Assembly (NCBI GenBank): GCA_021847575.1
Contig: JAJZQO010000004.1
Span: 35,698-99,697 of the forward strand
Direction: 5' to 3'
DNA: 64,000 bases
From: Bacillota bacterium
GTDB lineage: Bacteria; Bacillota; Sulfobacillia; JAJZYS01; JAJYTV01
Positions 25,480 to 35,307 of this stretch are shown here, piece by piece; the first letter of the stretch is position 1, and the number at the start of each line of letters is the position of its first letter. Made by a program: the position numbers and the translations under genes. Under the pieces are notes generated by a model. That model ran no database searches. It was not told the DNA's origin and was given only the letters and a program-made list of their open reading frames with translations.

Positions 25480-26025
25480 TCAGACGGCCTGGGGCACCGC
25501 GCCGCCGAGCTCGAAGCCGAGCTCGAGCGCGCGTTCGTTGAGTTCGAGGAACTCGGGCTTCATGCGGGCGCGCAGGGCTGCGCGCAGGCTGTCGCGGGTG
25601 ACGGCGCCCGTCAGGGCGACGAGCGCCCCGAGCGCGATCACGTTGAGCGAGAGCTCGTTGCCCAGCTCGCGCGCCGCGCGTCGGAACGGCAGGAAGTGGC
25701 CCTTGGCGTCCGGGAGCTCCTGCCGGATCGTCTCCTCGAGCAGGATGAAGCCCTCGGGCGTCACCTGCTTGCCGTACTTGAGGTACGCGTCGCGGGAGAA
25801 GCAGAGCACGAGGTCCGGGACGGAGACCTCAGGGAAGGCGATCTCGCGCGTCGAGATCACGACCTCGGCCTTCGAGGCGCCAAGTCTGGCTTCAGGGCCG
25901 TACGTCTGCGTCTGCACGACGTAGAGGCCATCCTCCATGGCCGCTTCCGCGAGCATCGTGCCGGCCAGGATGATGCCCTGGCCGCCGCGTCCCGAGAGCC
26001 TGACGCGCAGCGGGTCGTGCAGCAT
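25480..26025 (-). CDS. korC: 2-oxoacid:ferredoxin oxidoreductase gamma subunit
   Basis: 181 residues from ATG 26025; the ATG shares one base with the korB stop (TAATG). The domain III signature is intact: LSGRGGQGIILAGTMLAEAA, then QTQTYGPEARLGASKAEVV. This subunit closes the active site of the Kor/Por enzyme that oxidatively decarboxylates 2-oxoacids with CoA and reduces ferredoxin. It is the last gene of korDABC and is followed by a hairpin. Confidence 0.92.
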   Translation of the reverse strand: MLHDPLRVRLSGRGGQGIILAGTMLAEAAMEDGLYVVQTQTYGPEARLGASKAEVVISTREIAFPEVSVPDLVLCFSRDAYLKYGKQVTPEGFILLEETIRQELPDAKGHFLPFRRAARELGNELSLNVIALGALVALTGAVTRDSLRAALRARMKPEFLELNERALELGFELGGAVPQAV

Positions 26026-26861
26026 TACTTGCCACCTCCCGCGCGGGCGACGAGCCCGTGGTACTGGTCGATGTACTCCGGACGTTCCGCGTCGCGGAAC
26101 AGCCCGATCGGCATCTGGCCGACCATCTCCTCGCGGGTGATCTCGGGCGCGGGCCCGAACGCCTCGAGGAGCTTCGTGCGGTCGCGCTCGTAGAGCAGCA
26201 TGTCAGGGGCTTCGCCGAGCTTGTTGAGGCGACCGTAGTACGTCGGGCACTGGCTCAGCACCTCCACGAGGCTGAAGCCGTGGTGGCGGATCGCGCCCGT
26301 GATCAGCTTGGGCATCTCCTGGAAGTCGAACGTAGTCGTACGGGCCACATAGGTGGCGCCTGCGGCGAGCGCCAGTTCGACCATGTCGAAGGCGGGTTCG
26401 ATCGAGCCCAGCGGCGACGTCGTGGAGCGGGAGTCGACGGGACTGGTCGGCGCGCCCTGGCCGCCGGTCATGCCGTAGATCGAGTTGTTGAAGATGATGG
26501 CCGTGATGTCGATGTTGCGCCGCGCGGCGTGGATCAGGTGATTGCCGCCGATGGCGGCGGCATCGCCGTCGCCCATCGGCACGATCACCGTCAGGCCCGG
26601 GTTGACCATCTTGAGGCCTGTGGCGTAGGCGAGAGCGCGGCCGTGCGTCGTGTGCATCGAGTTGGCGTCGAAGTAGAAGGGCGCGCGGCCGGAGCAGCCG
26701 ATGCCGCCCACGATCGCCACAAGGTCCATGTCCAGCCCGAGCTCCATCAGGGCCGTCGCGATACTGCGCGCGATGATGCCGTGGCCGCAACCGGGGCACC
26801 ACACGGTGGGCATCATCTCCTGGCGCAGATAGGGCGTCAGGTCGACACCGGGCTTAGTCAT
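26025..26861 (-). CDS. korB: 2-oxoacid:ferredoxin oxidoreductase beta subunit (TPP-binding)
   Basis: 278 residues from ATG 26861, 8 nt inside the end of korA. The N-terminal WCPGCGHGII, GGIGCSGRAPFYFD, HTTHGRALAYATGLK and the TPP motif GDGDAAAIGGNHLIHA mark the beta subunit of the KorAB type. The lack of extra cysteine-rich sequence fits this two-major-subunit form with an external ferredoxin-like partner (KorD). 2-Oxoglutarate is the usual substrate of this gene arrangement, but pyruvate or branched-chain oxoacids are possible. Confidence 0.93.
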   Translation of the reverse strand: MTKPGVDLTPYLRQEMMPTVWCPGCGHGIIARSIATALMELGLDMDLVAIVGGIGCSGRAPFYFDANSMHTTHGRALAYATGLKMVNPGLTVIVPMGDGDAAAIGGNHLIHAARRNIDITAIIFNNSIYGMTGGQGAPTSPVDSRSTTSPLGSIEPAFDMVELALAAGATYVARTTTFDFQEMPKLITGAIRHHGFSLVEVLSQCPTYYGRLNKLGEAPDMLLYERDRTKLLEAFGPAPEITREEMVGQMPIGLFRDAERPEYIDQYHGLVARAGGGK

Positions 26862-27987
26862 GGGCCACACCTCCGATCTCGACCGAGGCGGCGAGCTTCT
26901 TCGCCGCATCGACCAGGGCCTCTGGCGTGAAGAGCTCGCCGTCCATGCGTCCGAGCGCCTCGACCGGGCAACGGCCGGCGATCGTCGCGCGCACGGGCAT
27001 CACGTACTGGCCCAGGTTGAGCTCGGGCACCAGGATGCCCCGCGCGTTCGCGGTCTTCTCCTGCACGAGCCAGTCGGGGAAGGGCCAGAGCGTCTGAATG
27101 TCGAGCAGTCCCGCCTTGAGGCCGTCCGCGCGCAGGAGCCCGACGGCTTCGCGCGCGGCGCGGGCCGTGATGCCGAAGGTCAGCAGCACGATGTCCGCAT
27201 CGTCGAGCGAGACCTCGCGGTAGAAGGTGATCTCGCGCGCGTCCTGCCGCATGCGCTCGGCGACGCCCTGCAGGATGCGCTGGACAGCCTGGCCGGCCAG
27301 TGCCTTGGGCAACCCTGTCTCGTCGTGGCTCATGCCGGTCACCACGGTGTGATGGCCCGAGCCGAACGGCACAAAGGGAGCGTCGGGACCGAACGGCAGG
27401 AAGTTCTCGTCGAAGATCGGCTTTTGCCGCTGGCGCACCGGCACGTCGGGGAATTCGACGTTCTCGCGCATGTGCGACAGCACGGCGTCGAGCAGCAGGA
27501 TGACCGGCAGCCGGTAGGTCTCGGCGAGGTTGAAGGCCTCCACGGTCATGCGGTACGCCTCGACCACGGACGAGGCCGTGAGCACGATCACCTCATGGTC
27601 GCCGTGCGTGCCGTAGCGGGCCTGCATGACCTCGCCCTGCGCCGGCAGCGTGGGCAGCCCTGTCGACGGACCGCCGCGCTGCGAGTCCACGATCACCACA
27701 GGCGTCTGCGTCATGCAGGCGTAGCCGATGTTCTCCTGCATCAGGGAGAAGCCGGGGCCGGACGTGGCCGTCATCGCTTTGGCGCCACCCCAGGCCGCGC
27801 CGATCGCGGCCGCGATGGAGCCGATCTCATCCTCCATCTGGATGAAGACGCCGCCGGTCTTCGGCATCTGTCTCGCCATCATCTCCATGATCTCGGTGGC
27901 CGGGGTGATGGGATAGCCGGAATAGAAGTTGCAGCCCGCGTGGACGGCGGCCAGTGCCACCGCCTCGTTGCCCTGTACGAGCCTCAT
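26854..27987 (-). CDS. korA: 2-oxoacid:ferredoxin oxidoreductase alpha subunit
   Basis: 377 residues from ATG 27987, overlapping the korD stop (ATGA). YSGYPITPATEIMEMMA, MEDEIGSIAAAIGAAWGG and TSGPGFSLMQENIGYA are hallmark alpha-subunit motifs for the pyrimidine-binding TPP domain and CoA domain. It pairs with KorB to form the catalytic site. The same frame is open further upstream only as a shadow of korD. Confidence 0.94.
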   Translation of the reverse strand: MRLVQGNEAVALAAVHAGCNFYSGYPITPATEIMEMMARQMPKTGGVFIQMEDEIGSIAAAIGAAWGGAKAMTATSGPGFSLMQENIGYACMTQTPVVIVDSQRGGPSTGLPTLPAQGEVMQARYGTHGDHEVIVLTASSVVEAYRMTVEAFNLAETYRLPVILLLDAVLSHMRENVEFPDVPVRQRQKPIFDENFLPFGPDAPFVPFGSGHHTVVTGMSHDETGLPKALAGQAVQRILQGVAERMRQDAREITFYREVSLDDADIVLLTFGITARAAREAVGLLRADGLKAGLLDIQTLWPFPDWLVQEKTANARGILVPELNLGQYVMPVRATIAGRCPVEALGRMDGELFTPEALVDAAKKLAASVEIGGVAHD

Positions 27988-28238
27988 AGCGTTCCCCCCA
28001 TGGCTAGCGCCGGGGACGCGACGCGCTCCAGCGTAAAGACGAAGTCGGGACAGCGTACGGCGCAGATGCCGCAGAAGATGCAGCGGGAGATGTCGCCGAC
28101 CACGATCCGCTCGCCGTCGTCCAGCGAAAGGATCTGCGCAGGGCAGTTCTCCACGCAGAGATTGCAGCCCTTGCACCAGTCGCGCTGCACGGAAAGCTGA
28201 CGATCCCCCTGCTGGTAGTGCAGCGTGGGTTCCTTCAT
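27984..28238 (-). CDS. korD: 2x[4Fe-4S] ferredoxin-like subunit of 2-oxoacid oxidoreductase
   Basis: 84 residues with two cluster motifs: DWCKGCNLCVENCPA and RCIFCGICAVRCPD, each CxxCxxCxxxCP. It is the delta subunit that takes electrons from the KorAB TPP centre. It overlaps the upstream GltD-like gene and the downstream korA by 4 nt each, so stoichiometric production is likely. Confidence 0.92.
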   Translation of the reverse strand: MKEPTLHYQQGDRQLSVQRDWCKGCNLCVENCPAQILSLDDGERIVVGDISRCIFCGICAVRCPDFVFTLERVASPALAMGGTL

Positions 28239-29629
28239 CGCGCCAGCCCCCTCAGATAGCGGTCGATGCCCATCGCCGCGACCTTGCCGTGATGCACGGC
28301 CTCGACCGCGGTGCCTCCACCGTTGACGGCGTCGCCGCCGGCGAAGAACTTGGGGTTGCCGGTCTGACCAGTCACGCCGTCCACCTCGAGCGGACCGCGC
28401 TCATGCTGCAGACCGGGAATCTGGGCCAGGAAGCCGGTGTGGTAGCGCTGTCCGACGGCCTTGATCACCGTGTCGACGGGCAGGTCGAACGCGGATCCCG
28501 GCACGCGCTGCGGGCGGCGCCGGCCGCTCTCGTCCGGCTCGCCGAGCTCCATGCGCTCGCAGCGCACGACCGAGACGTGGCCGTCGCCCAGGAAGGCGAC
28601 CGGCAGGCTCAGCCAGACGAAGCGCACGCCGTCCTCCTTGGCCTCGAGCACCTCGTGGCGCCACGCCGGCATTTCGCTCTCGGTGCGGCGGTAGAGGACG
28701 ACGACGTCCTCGGCGCCCAGCCGCAGCGCTTCGCGGGCGCAGTCCATCGCGGTGTTGCCGCCGCCGATCACGGCCACACGGCGCCCCACCTGCGGGGCGA
28801 GGCCGTCCTTGACCGCCTCGATGAACGGCAGGGACTCGTAGACGCCTGCAAGGTCGTCGCCTTCGTAGCGGACGTCGGCGTCTTCGCCGAGGCCGACGCC
28901 CAGGAAGACGGCGTCGAACTCGGACTCGAGGCGCCTGAGGTCCTCCCTGCCGCGGATCGGCGCGTTGAGATGGATCTGGACGCCCATGGCCGCAAGGCGC
29001 TCCGCCTCCTGCGGCAGGGGCTCGCGCACCTGGCGGTACGGGGCGATGGCGTAGCGGATGAGTCCGCCCACCTCCGCGCGGGCGTCGAAGATTTCCACCT
29101 CGTAGCCGAGAGGGGCCAATGTGGCCGCGCAGGCCAAGCCCGCGGGACCGGCGCCGATCACCGCCACGCGGCGGCCGTTCAGCGCTGCGCGCTGCGGCGT
29201 CGCGGTGCCGGCGGCCAGGGCGGCGTCGGTGGCGAAGCGCTGCAGCTGGCCGATCGTGACCGGTCTGCGCCCCGCCGTCTCCAGGACGCAGGCCCCTTCG
29301 CAGAGCACCTCGGTCGGGCAGACGCGGGCGCAGCTACCGCCGAGCGGGTTCGCCGAAAAGATGATGTCCGCGGCCTTTTCCGGGTTGCCGTCCACGATCT
29401 GAGCGATGAACCCTGGCACATCCACGTCGGCTGGACAGGCGACCGTACAGGGCGCCATGGCGGTGATGCTGCCGCACTCGAGGCAACGCTCCGCCTCTAC
29501 GACCGCGACATCGGCCGCGAGGGCGGGGTGGAGTTCCTGAAACACGCCTCCGAACGGCAGGGACGACGCTGCGTCGCCCCTGCCCTGGGTAGCGGACAAC
29601 CGGTCAGGCTGGTGCATGTCACCGGCCAT
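28235..29629 (-). CDS. GltD-like NAD(P)-dependent oxidoreductase heading the kor operon
   Basis: 464 residues from ATG 29629 with GGGGAG 9 nt upstream. The N-terminal Fe-S domain has RCLECG, CTVACP and CARVCPTEVLCEGAC. It is followed by two Rossmann domains: FAD site VAVIGAGPAGLACA and NAD(P) site VAVIGGGNTAMDCA, with FFAGGDAVNGGGTAVEAV near the end. This is the glutamate synthase small-subunit/dihydropyrimidine-dehydrogenase-like family. No glutamate synthase large subunit is present, and the gene is coupled to korD by ATGA. It probably exchanges electrons between NAD(P)H and the ferredoxin pool used by Kor. Confidence 0.88.
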   Translation of the reverse strand: MAGDMHQPDRLSATQGRGDAASSLPFGGVFQELHPALAADVAVVEAERCLECGSITAMAPCTVACPADVDVPGFIAQIVDGNPEKAADIIFSANPLGGSCARVCPTEVLCEGACVLETAGRRPVTIGQLQRFATDAALAAGTATPQRAALNGRRVAVIGAGPAGLACAATLAPLGYEVEIFDARAEVGGLIRYAIAPYRQVREPLPQEAERLAAMGVQIHLNAPIRGREDLRRLESEFDAVFLGVGLGEDADVRYEGDDLAGVYESLPFIEAVKDGLAPQVGRRVAVIGGGNTAMDCAREALRLGAEDVVVLYRRTESEMPAWRHEVLEAKEDGVRFVWLSLPVAFLGDGHVSVVRCERMELGEPDESGRRRPQRVPGSAFDLPVDTVIKAVGQRYHTGFLAQIPGLQHERGPLEVDGVTGQTGNPKFFAGGDAVNGGGTAVEAVHHGKVAAMGIDRYLRGLAR

Positions 29630-29665
29630 CTCGTGTCACTCCCCCTCCTGGCTCTTCCGGCCTTA

Positions 29666-31044
<1,379 letters not shown>

Positions 31045-31048
<4 letters not shown>

Positions 31049-31365
31049 TTGGCGGCCTGCCCCTTCTCGGTCGGACTCTTGCGGAACATTTCGAGCATGC
31101 GGTCGGTGACGACGAAGCCGCCCACGACGTTGAGCGTCGCAAGGAACAGCGCAAGGGCCGCCACGATGATCTGTGACGTGCCAGAGGCGGTGAAGACGAC
31201 GATGAGGGCGCCGACGACCAGGACCCCGTGGATCGCGTTGGTCGCCGACATCAGCGGCGTGTGGAGCACGGGGGGTACCTTCGTGATCAGCGACCAGCCG
31301 GTGAAGACGGCGAGCACGAAGAAGAACAGCTCCTGCAAGAGGTTCGCATGCACGGCGGTAAGCAC
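31045..31365 (-). CDS. pntAB: NAD(P) transhydrogenase subunit alpha, membrane part
   Basis: 106 residues from GTG 31365 with three to four hydrophobic helices. LLQELFFFVLAVFTGWSLI, then VPPVLHTPLMSATNAIHG, is the diagnostic membrane segment of the alpha subunit. In the three-gene form of transhydrogenase this is a separate protein, as here. A 9-bp hairpin sits between it and pntAA. Confidence 0.93.
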
Positions 31366-31387
31366 CTCGCTTGCCTGGGATTTGCGC

Positions 31388-31409
31388 CGGCGCCCCGTGC
31401 GGGGCGCCG
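31388..31409 (-). other. Intercistronic hairpin between pntAA and pntAB
   Basis: CGGCGCCCC (31388-31396) pairs with 31401-31409 around GTGC. It lies inside an operon, so it more likely adjusts message stability or partial termination than ends transcription. Confidence 0.5.
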
Positions 31410-31420
31410 CCCTGGGAGCA

Positions 31421-32581
31421 CTACTTGGCGACCGAGAGCTTGTCGCGCGTCGGCCCGTGGGTGATCTCGCCCTTCGCCGTGAGGCGCGTGGCCGTGAGGA
31501 TCTCGTCCTCGGGCACGGGACCGAGCTCGGCGGCGCTGGCCGCGTCCTTCGTCCAGGTGGCGAACATGTGGTTCAGGAACGTGACCATGTTGCGCGCGTA
31601 GAGCTGGCTCGCAGGCGACGGCATCGTCGAGGGCAGGTTCAGCGTGCCGTCGACGATCACGCCGCCTTCGGTCACCGTGACTTCGCCCGGCACGGTCAGC
31701 TCGCAGTTGCCGCCGGTCTCTGCGGCCAGGTCGACGATGACGGCGCCGGTGTGCATCGAGCGCACCATCGCCGCGTCGATCAGGATCGGGGCCTTGCGGC
31801 CCGGCACCATGGCCGTCGAGATCACGACGTCGGCCTTCTGCACGGGCTCCGCGAGCAGTTCGCGCTCGCGCTGCTCCTCGTCGGCCGCCATGGCGCGGGC
31901 GTAACCGCCGGTCGCCTCGGCGTTCTCCACGGGCAGACTGAGGAAGCTCGCGCCCAGGCTCTCGACCTGCTCGCGCGAGGCGGGACGGACGTCGAAGGCC
32001 TGGACGACGGCGCCGAGGCGCTTCGCTGTGGCGATGGCCTGCAGGCCCGCGACACCGGCGCCGAGGATCAGCACCTTGGCAGGCGCGATCGTTCCGGCGG
32101 CGGTCATCAGCATCGGGAAGAAGCGCTCGACCTGCAGGTTGGCGGCGAGCACGGCGCGGTAGCCGGAAACGGTGCTCATCGACGAGAGGACGTCCATACT
32201 CTGCGCGCGCGTGATGCGCGGCATCATGTCGAGACTGAACGACGTGACGTTGGCCTCCGCCAGCTGCTGTCCGACCTCCGGCTCGCTGAGCGGGCCAAGG
32301 GTGCCCACGAGCACGCTGTCGGGCCTGAGAAGCGGCAGTTCGGCTGCGAGCGGGGCGCGCACCTTAAGAATGATGTCGGCCTGCTTGTAGGCAGTCTGCG
32401 CGTCGGGCAGGATTTCGGCCCCAGCAGCGCTGTAAAGTGCGTCGGGCAACTGGGCCGCCAGGCCAGCATTGGTCTCGACGCCCACCTTATAGCCCTTCTT
32501 GACAAGCTGCGCGACCATATCGGGGGTCAGAGCCACACGCCGTTCGCCGGGTCTAATTTCTCGGGGTACACTCAAGTACAC
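31421..32581 (-). CDS. pntAA: NAD(P) transhydrogenase subunit alpha, NAD-binding part
   Basis: 386 residues from GTG 32581; TTG 32575, two codons in, is an equal alternative (SVPREIRPGERRVALTP follows). The domain I features are VPREIRPGERRVALTPDMV, DMMPRITRAQSMD, VLILGAGVAGLQAIATA (NAD fold), and STAMVPGRKAPILI. It binds NAD(H) and passes hydride to the NADP(H) on PntB. A GGAGAGG lies upstream. It is the first gene of pntAA-AB-B and is divergent from rpiA. Confidence 0.94.
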   Translation of the reverse strand: MYLSVPREIRPGERRVALTPDMVAQLVKKGYKVGVETNAGLAAQLPDALYSAAGAEILPDAQTAYKQADIILKVRAPLAAELPLLRPDSVLVGTLGPLSEPEVGQQLAEANVTSFSLDMMPRITRAQSMDVLSSMSTVSGYRAVLAANLQVERFFPMLMTAAGTIAPAKVLILGAGVAGLQAIATAKRLGAVVQAFDVRPASREQVESLGASFLSLPVENAEATGGYARAMAADEEQRERELLAEPVQKADVVISTAMVPGRKAPILIDAAMVRSMHTGAVIVDLAAETGGNCELTVPGEVTVTEGGVIVDGTLNLPSTMPSPASQLYARNMVTFLNHMFATWTKDAASAAELGPVPEDEILTATRLTAKGEITHGPTRDKLSVAK

Positions 32582-32740
32582 CGCGCCACCACCTCTCCAA
32601 GTACCTTAGGAACTCGCGCTGCAGCGCAGGCAGGGCCCAAGGGCCCCAAGGCAGGTGCCCACATGGCCCAGGCCATCGCCGCGATCGGCCCCTCCTAATC
32701 GGCTCGGCGAACGGGCCTCGTCTCGCCAGCCAGACGCGAG

Positions 32741-33427
32741 GTGATTCTATTGCAGCAGATTTCACGCCGATTGGCGAGCATAGCCGCAGCCAAGGAAGTG
32801 CGTTCCGGCATGCGCATCGGACTCGGCAGCGGGCGGGCTGTCGCCGCGGTGATCGACGAGATCGGCCGGCGCATTGCGGACGAGGGCCTGGCCATCGAGG
32901 CGGTCGCGGCTTCCCCGAAGGCGGCGCGGGCGGCCAGGGCGGCGGGCATGGCCATGCTGCCGCCCTGGGACATTCCCGAGCTTGACCTGGGGCTCGACGG
33001 CGCCGATCTCCTGACGGAGGAGCTCAACCTGATCAAGGGCGGAGGCGGCGCGCTGGTGCGGGAGCGGCTCGTCGCGCTCGCCTGCAGGCGCTGGGTCGTG
33101 CTGGCCGAGGCCGAGAAGCTGCGCCTGGACCTCGCGGGGGCTCCGCTGCCCGTCGCGGTCCTGGCCTTCGGCCACGAGGCGACGGCCAGGCGGCTGCGCG
33201 GCCTTGGTCTCGACGTCGCGCTGCGCCGCGACGCGAGCGGTCGGCCGCGGCGCAGCGACGACGGGCTGCTCTTCTACGACTGCCGCGATCGCCTCGCGCG
33301 GACACCGTCCGAGATCGCGGCCGCGCTTGCCGCTCTGCCTGGCGTCGTCGACACGGGGCTGTTCCTCGCCATGGCGCAGAGCGCCTATATCGGATCGCCG
33401 GACGGCGTGCGCCGCATCGACGCATAG
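32741..33427 (+). CDS. rpiA: Ribose-5-phosphate isomerase A
   Basis: 228 residues from GTG 32741; TTG 32750, with GAGGTGA 6 nt before it, is a good alternative. Active-site elements match RpiA: GLGSGRAV for the phosphate loop, D86 and D89 in LDGAD, K99 in LIKGGGGAL, and the catalytic E108 in VRERLVA. Where relatives have DGADE this protein has DGADL, a minor change. It interconverts ribose-5-P and ribulose-5-P in the pentose phosphate pathway. It is divergent from pnt and convergent with the tRNA, ending at a shared terminator. Confidence 0.9.
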   Translation: MILLQQISRRLASIAAAKEVRSGMRIGLGSGRAVAAVIDEIGRRIADEGLAIEAVAASPKAARAARAAGMAMLPPWDIPELDLGLDGADLLTEELNLIKGGGGALVRERLVALACRRWVVLAEAEKLRLDLAGAPLPVAVLAFGHEATARRLRGLGLDVALRRDASGRPRRSDDGLLFYDCRDRLARTPSEIAAALAALPGVVDTGLFLAMAQSAYIGSPDGVRRIDA

Positions 33428-33460
33428 GCGGCACCGGACCAAATCAGGTGCACAGCGAAA

Positions 33461-33482
33461 GACCGCCCCGTGCGGAGCGGTC
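33461..33482. terminator. Bidirectional hairpin terminator between rpiA and tRNA-Pro
   Basis: GACCGCCCCG pairs with CGGAGCGGTC (one interior mismatch) around TG. On the minus strand the stem is followed by TTTCGC, closing the tRNA transcript. On the plus strand it lies 34 nt after rpiA. Confidence 0.7.
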
Positions 33483-33491
33483 CCGCGAAAC

Positions 33492-33568
33492 TGGTCGGAC
33501 TGGCGGGACTCGAACCCGCGACCTCTACCACCCCAAGGTAGCGCGCTACCAAACTGCGCCACAGCCCG
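33492..33568 (-). tRNA. tRNA-Pro, anticodon GGG
   Basis: The minus strand folds as a complete 77-nt cloverleaf: acceptor stem CGGGCTG/CAGTCCG (one G-U), D stem GCGC/GCGC, anticodon stem CTACC/GGTAG with loop TTGGGGT giving anticodon GGG (codon CCC), T stem GCGGG/CCCGC with loop TTCGAGT, discriminator A, and an encoded CCA. It is single, not in a tRNA cluster. Confidence 0.95.
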
Positions 33569-33674
33569 GTTACCACTCCATGTTAGTGTCCAGCGGCCGC
33601 CGACGCAAGTGCGATCGTCCGGCGCGAAGATGCGACAGGGCCCGGGGCGGCGGCCCCGGGCCAGCGGGCGTAGG

Positions 33675-35153
33675 TCAGACGATGATGCAGATCAGGCCGC
33701 CGCTGCCTTCGTTGACGATGCGCTCGAGCGTCTCGCGCAGTTTCTGCTGCGCCTGGTCCGGCATGCGCACAAGCTTGTTCTGGATGCCTTCGCGCACCAG
33801 CTCGTTCAGCGACTTGCCGAAGATGTCGGACTGCCAGATCTGCTTCGGGTCGTCCTCGAACTTCGTCATGAGGTACTGGACGAGTTCCTCGCTCTGCCGC
33901 TCGGTGCCGATGATCGGCGTCACTTCAGTCTCGACGTCCGCGCGGATCATGTGGATCGACGGCGCCATGGCCCTGAGTCGGACGCCGAAGCGGCTGCCCA
34001 TCTTGATCAGCTCGGGCTCGTCGAACGCCATCTCGTCGAGCCGTGGCGCGACGAGACCGTAACCGGTCTCCTTCACCTGCTCGAGGGCCTCCGCGACCTG
34101 GTCGTAGCCGCGCTTCGCGACGACCATGCCCTGCCAGGCCCGCATGAGGTCGGGCTCGCCGGCGATCGGCTCACCGTACAGGTCGGTGAGCGTCTGGAAG
34201 AACAGCCCCGGCCGTGCCGACAGGGCGATGTGCGCCACGCCCTCGCCGAGGTCGAGCTCGGTGAGCTGCACGCGGTCGGCCAGATCGAACCCCGCGAGCT
34301 GGTCGACGGCCCCGTCGACGTCGCGCACTCGGTGGATGCTCGCCTGGGCCTCGCGCACGGCGCTTTCGAACCGGTCGCGCAGCGGGTAGCCGCTCGAGAG
34401 TTCCTGCACCCAGTCCGGCAAGGCGATGGCGACCTCGCGCACGGGGAACTCGTAAAGCACCTGCTCCAGCAGGACCTGCAGGTCCTCCCCCGTCAAGTCC
34501 TGCGCCGAAAGGGGCAGCACCGGCACGCCGTACTTCGCCTCGAGCTCGTGGGCCAGCTCGAGCGTGTCCTGCGCATAGGGGTGCGCGGAGTTGAGCACGA
34601 CGACGAACGGCTTGCCGAGCTCGGTGAGCTCCGCGACCACCTGGGCCTCCGCGGGCTCGTAGGCCGCACGCGGCAGACCCGTGATCGAACCGTCGGTGCC
34701 GACGACCAGGCCGATCGTCGCGTGCTCGGCGATCACCTTGCGCGTCCCGGTCTGGGCCGCCTCCGCAAACGGGACCGGATGGTCGAACCAAGGGGTGTCG
34801 ACCATACGCGGCTCCTGGTCCTCGGTGTAGCCGAGCGCGCCCTCGACCGCGTAGCCGACGCAGTCCACGAGGCGGATGCGGCAGTGGATGCCCTCCTGCA
34901 GGTCGATCTCGACGCCCTCGTCAGGGATGAACTTCGGTTCTGTGGTCATGACCTGGCGGCCGGTGCCGCCCTGCGGCATCGCGTCCCGTGCTCGGGCCTG
35001 CTCGTTCTCGTCGACGATGTTCGGCAGCACCGCGAGTTCCATGATGCGGCGGATCAACGTCGACTTGCCGCTGCGGACCGGGCCGACGACACCGATGTAA
35101 ATGTCGCCACCCGTCCTCTGCGCGACATCCTGCAAGATGTCGAACTGCTCCAC
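33675..35153 (-). CDS. spoIVA: Stage IV sporulation protein A (SpoIVA)
   Basis: 492 residues from GTG 35153, the same length as the Bacillus protein. The N-terminus EQFDILQDVAQRTGGDIYI leads into a Walker A motif GPVRSGKST with K30. The C-terminus SGGLICIIV is the conserved tail that anchors the basement layer to the outer forespore membrane. SpoIVA is an ATP-hydrolysing cytoskeletal protein on which the spore coat is built. Its GTG follows a GGGAGG-type site, and a sigma-E-like promoter lies about 75 nt upstream. It is the last gene of the der-plsY-gpsA group. Confidence 0.97.
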   Translation of the reverse strand: MEQFDILQDVAQRTGGDIYIGVVGPVRSGKSTLIRRIMELAVLPNIVDENEQARARDAMPQGGTGRQVMTTEPKFIPDEGVEIDLQEGIHCRIRLVDCVGYAVEGALGYTEDQEPRMVDTPWFDHPVPFAEAAQTGTRKVIAEHATIGLVVGTDGSITGLPRAAYEPAEAQVVAELTELGKPFVVVLNSAHPYAQDTLELAHELEAKYGVPVLPLSAQDLTGEDLQVLLEQVLYEFPVREVAIALPDWVQELSSGYPLRDRFESAVREAQASIHRVRDVDGAVDQLAGFDLADRVQLTELDLGEGVAHIALSARPGLFFQTLTDLYGEPIAGEPDLMRAWQGMVVAKRGYDQVAEALEQVKETGYGLVAPRLDEMAFDEPELIKMGSRFGVRLRAMAPSIHMIRADVETEVTPIIGTERQSEELVQYLMTKFEDDPKQIWQSDIFGKSLNELVREGIQNKLVRMPDQAQQKLRETLERIVNEGSGGLICIIV

Positions 35154-35228
35154 CCCTACCCCTCCCGTACCCTCCGGTGCCGGCCGCGCATGGGAACGCG
35201 GTCCAGGGGAAGCCGGATTGGACGGTTC

Positions 35229-35256
35229 ATCATATGTTAGGGGCTGGGCGCTATGA
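35229..35256 (-). promoter_or_regulatory. Candidate sigma-E promoter of spoIVA
   Basis: On the minus strand TCATAGC (35256-35250) and CATATGAT (35236-35229) are 13 nt apart, close to the sigma-E pattern (KMATATT, 14-nt spacer, CATACAMT). They lie in the 154-nt gap between gpsA and spoIVA. Sigma-E drives spoIVA in Bacillus. Confidence 0.45.
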
Positions 35257-35307
35257 CGGCTTGCGTCGCTTTCAGCCGCAACGGGCGCCATGGTGCCGCC
35301 GTGCGAG

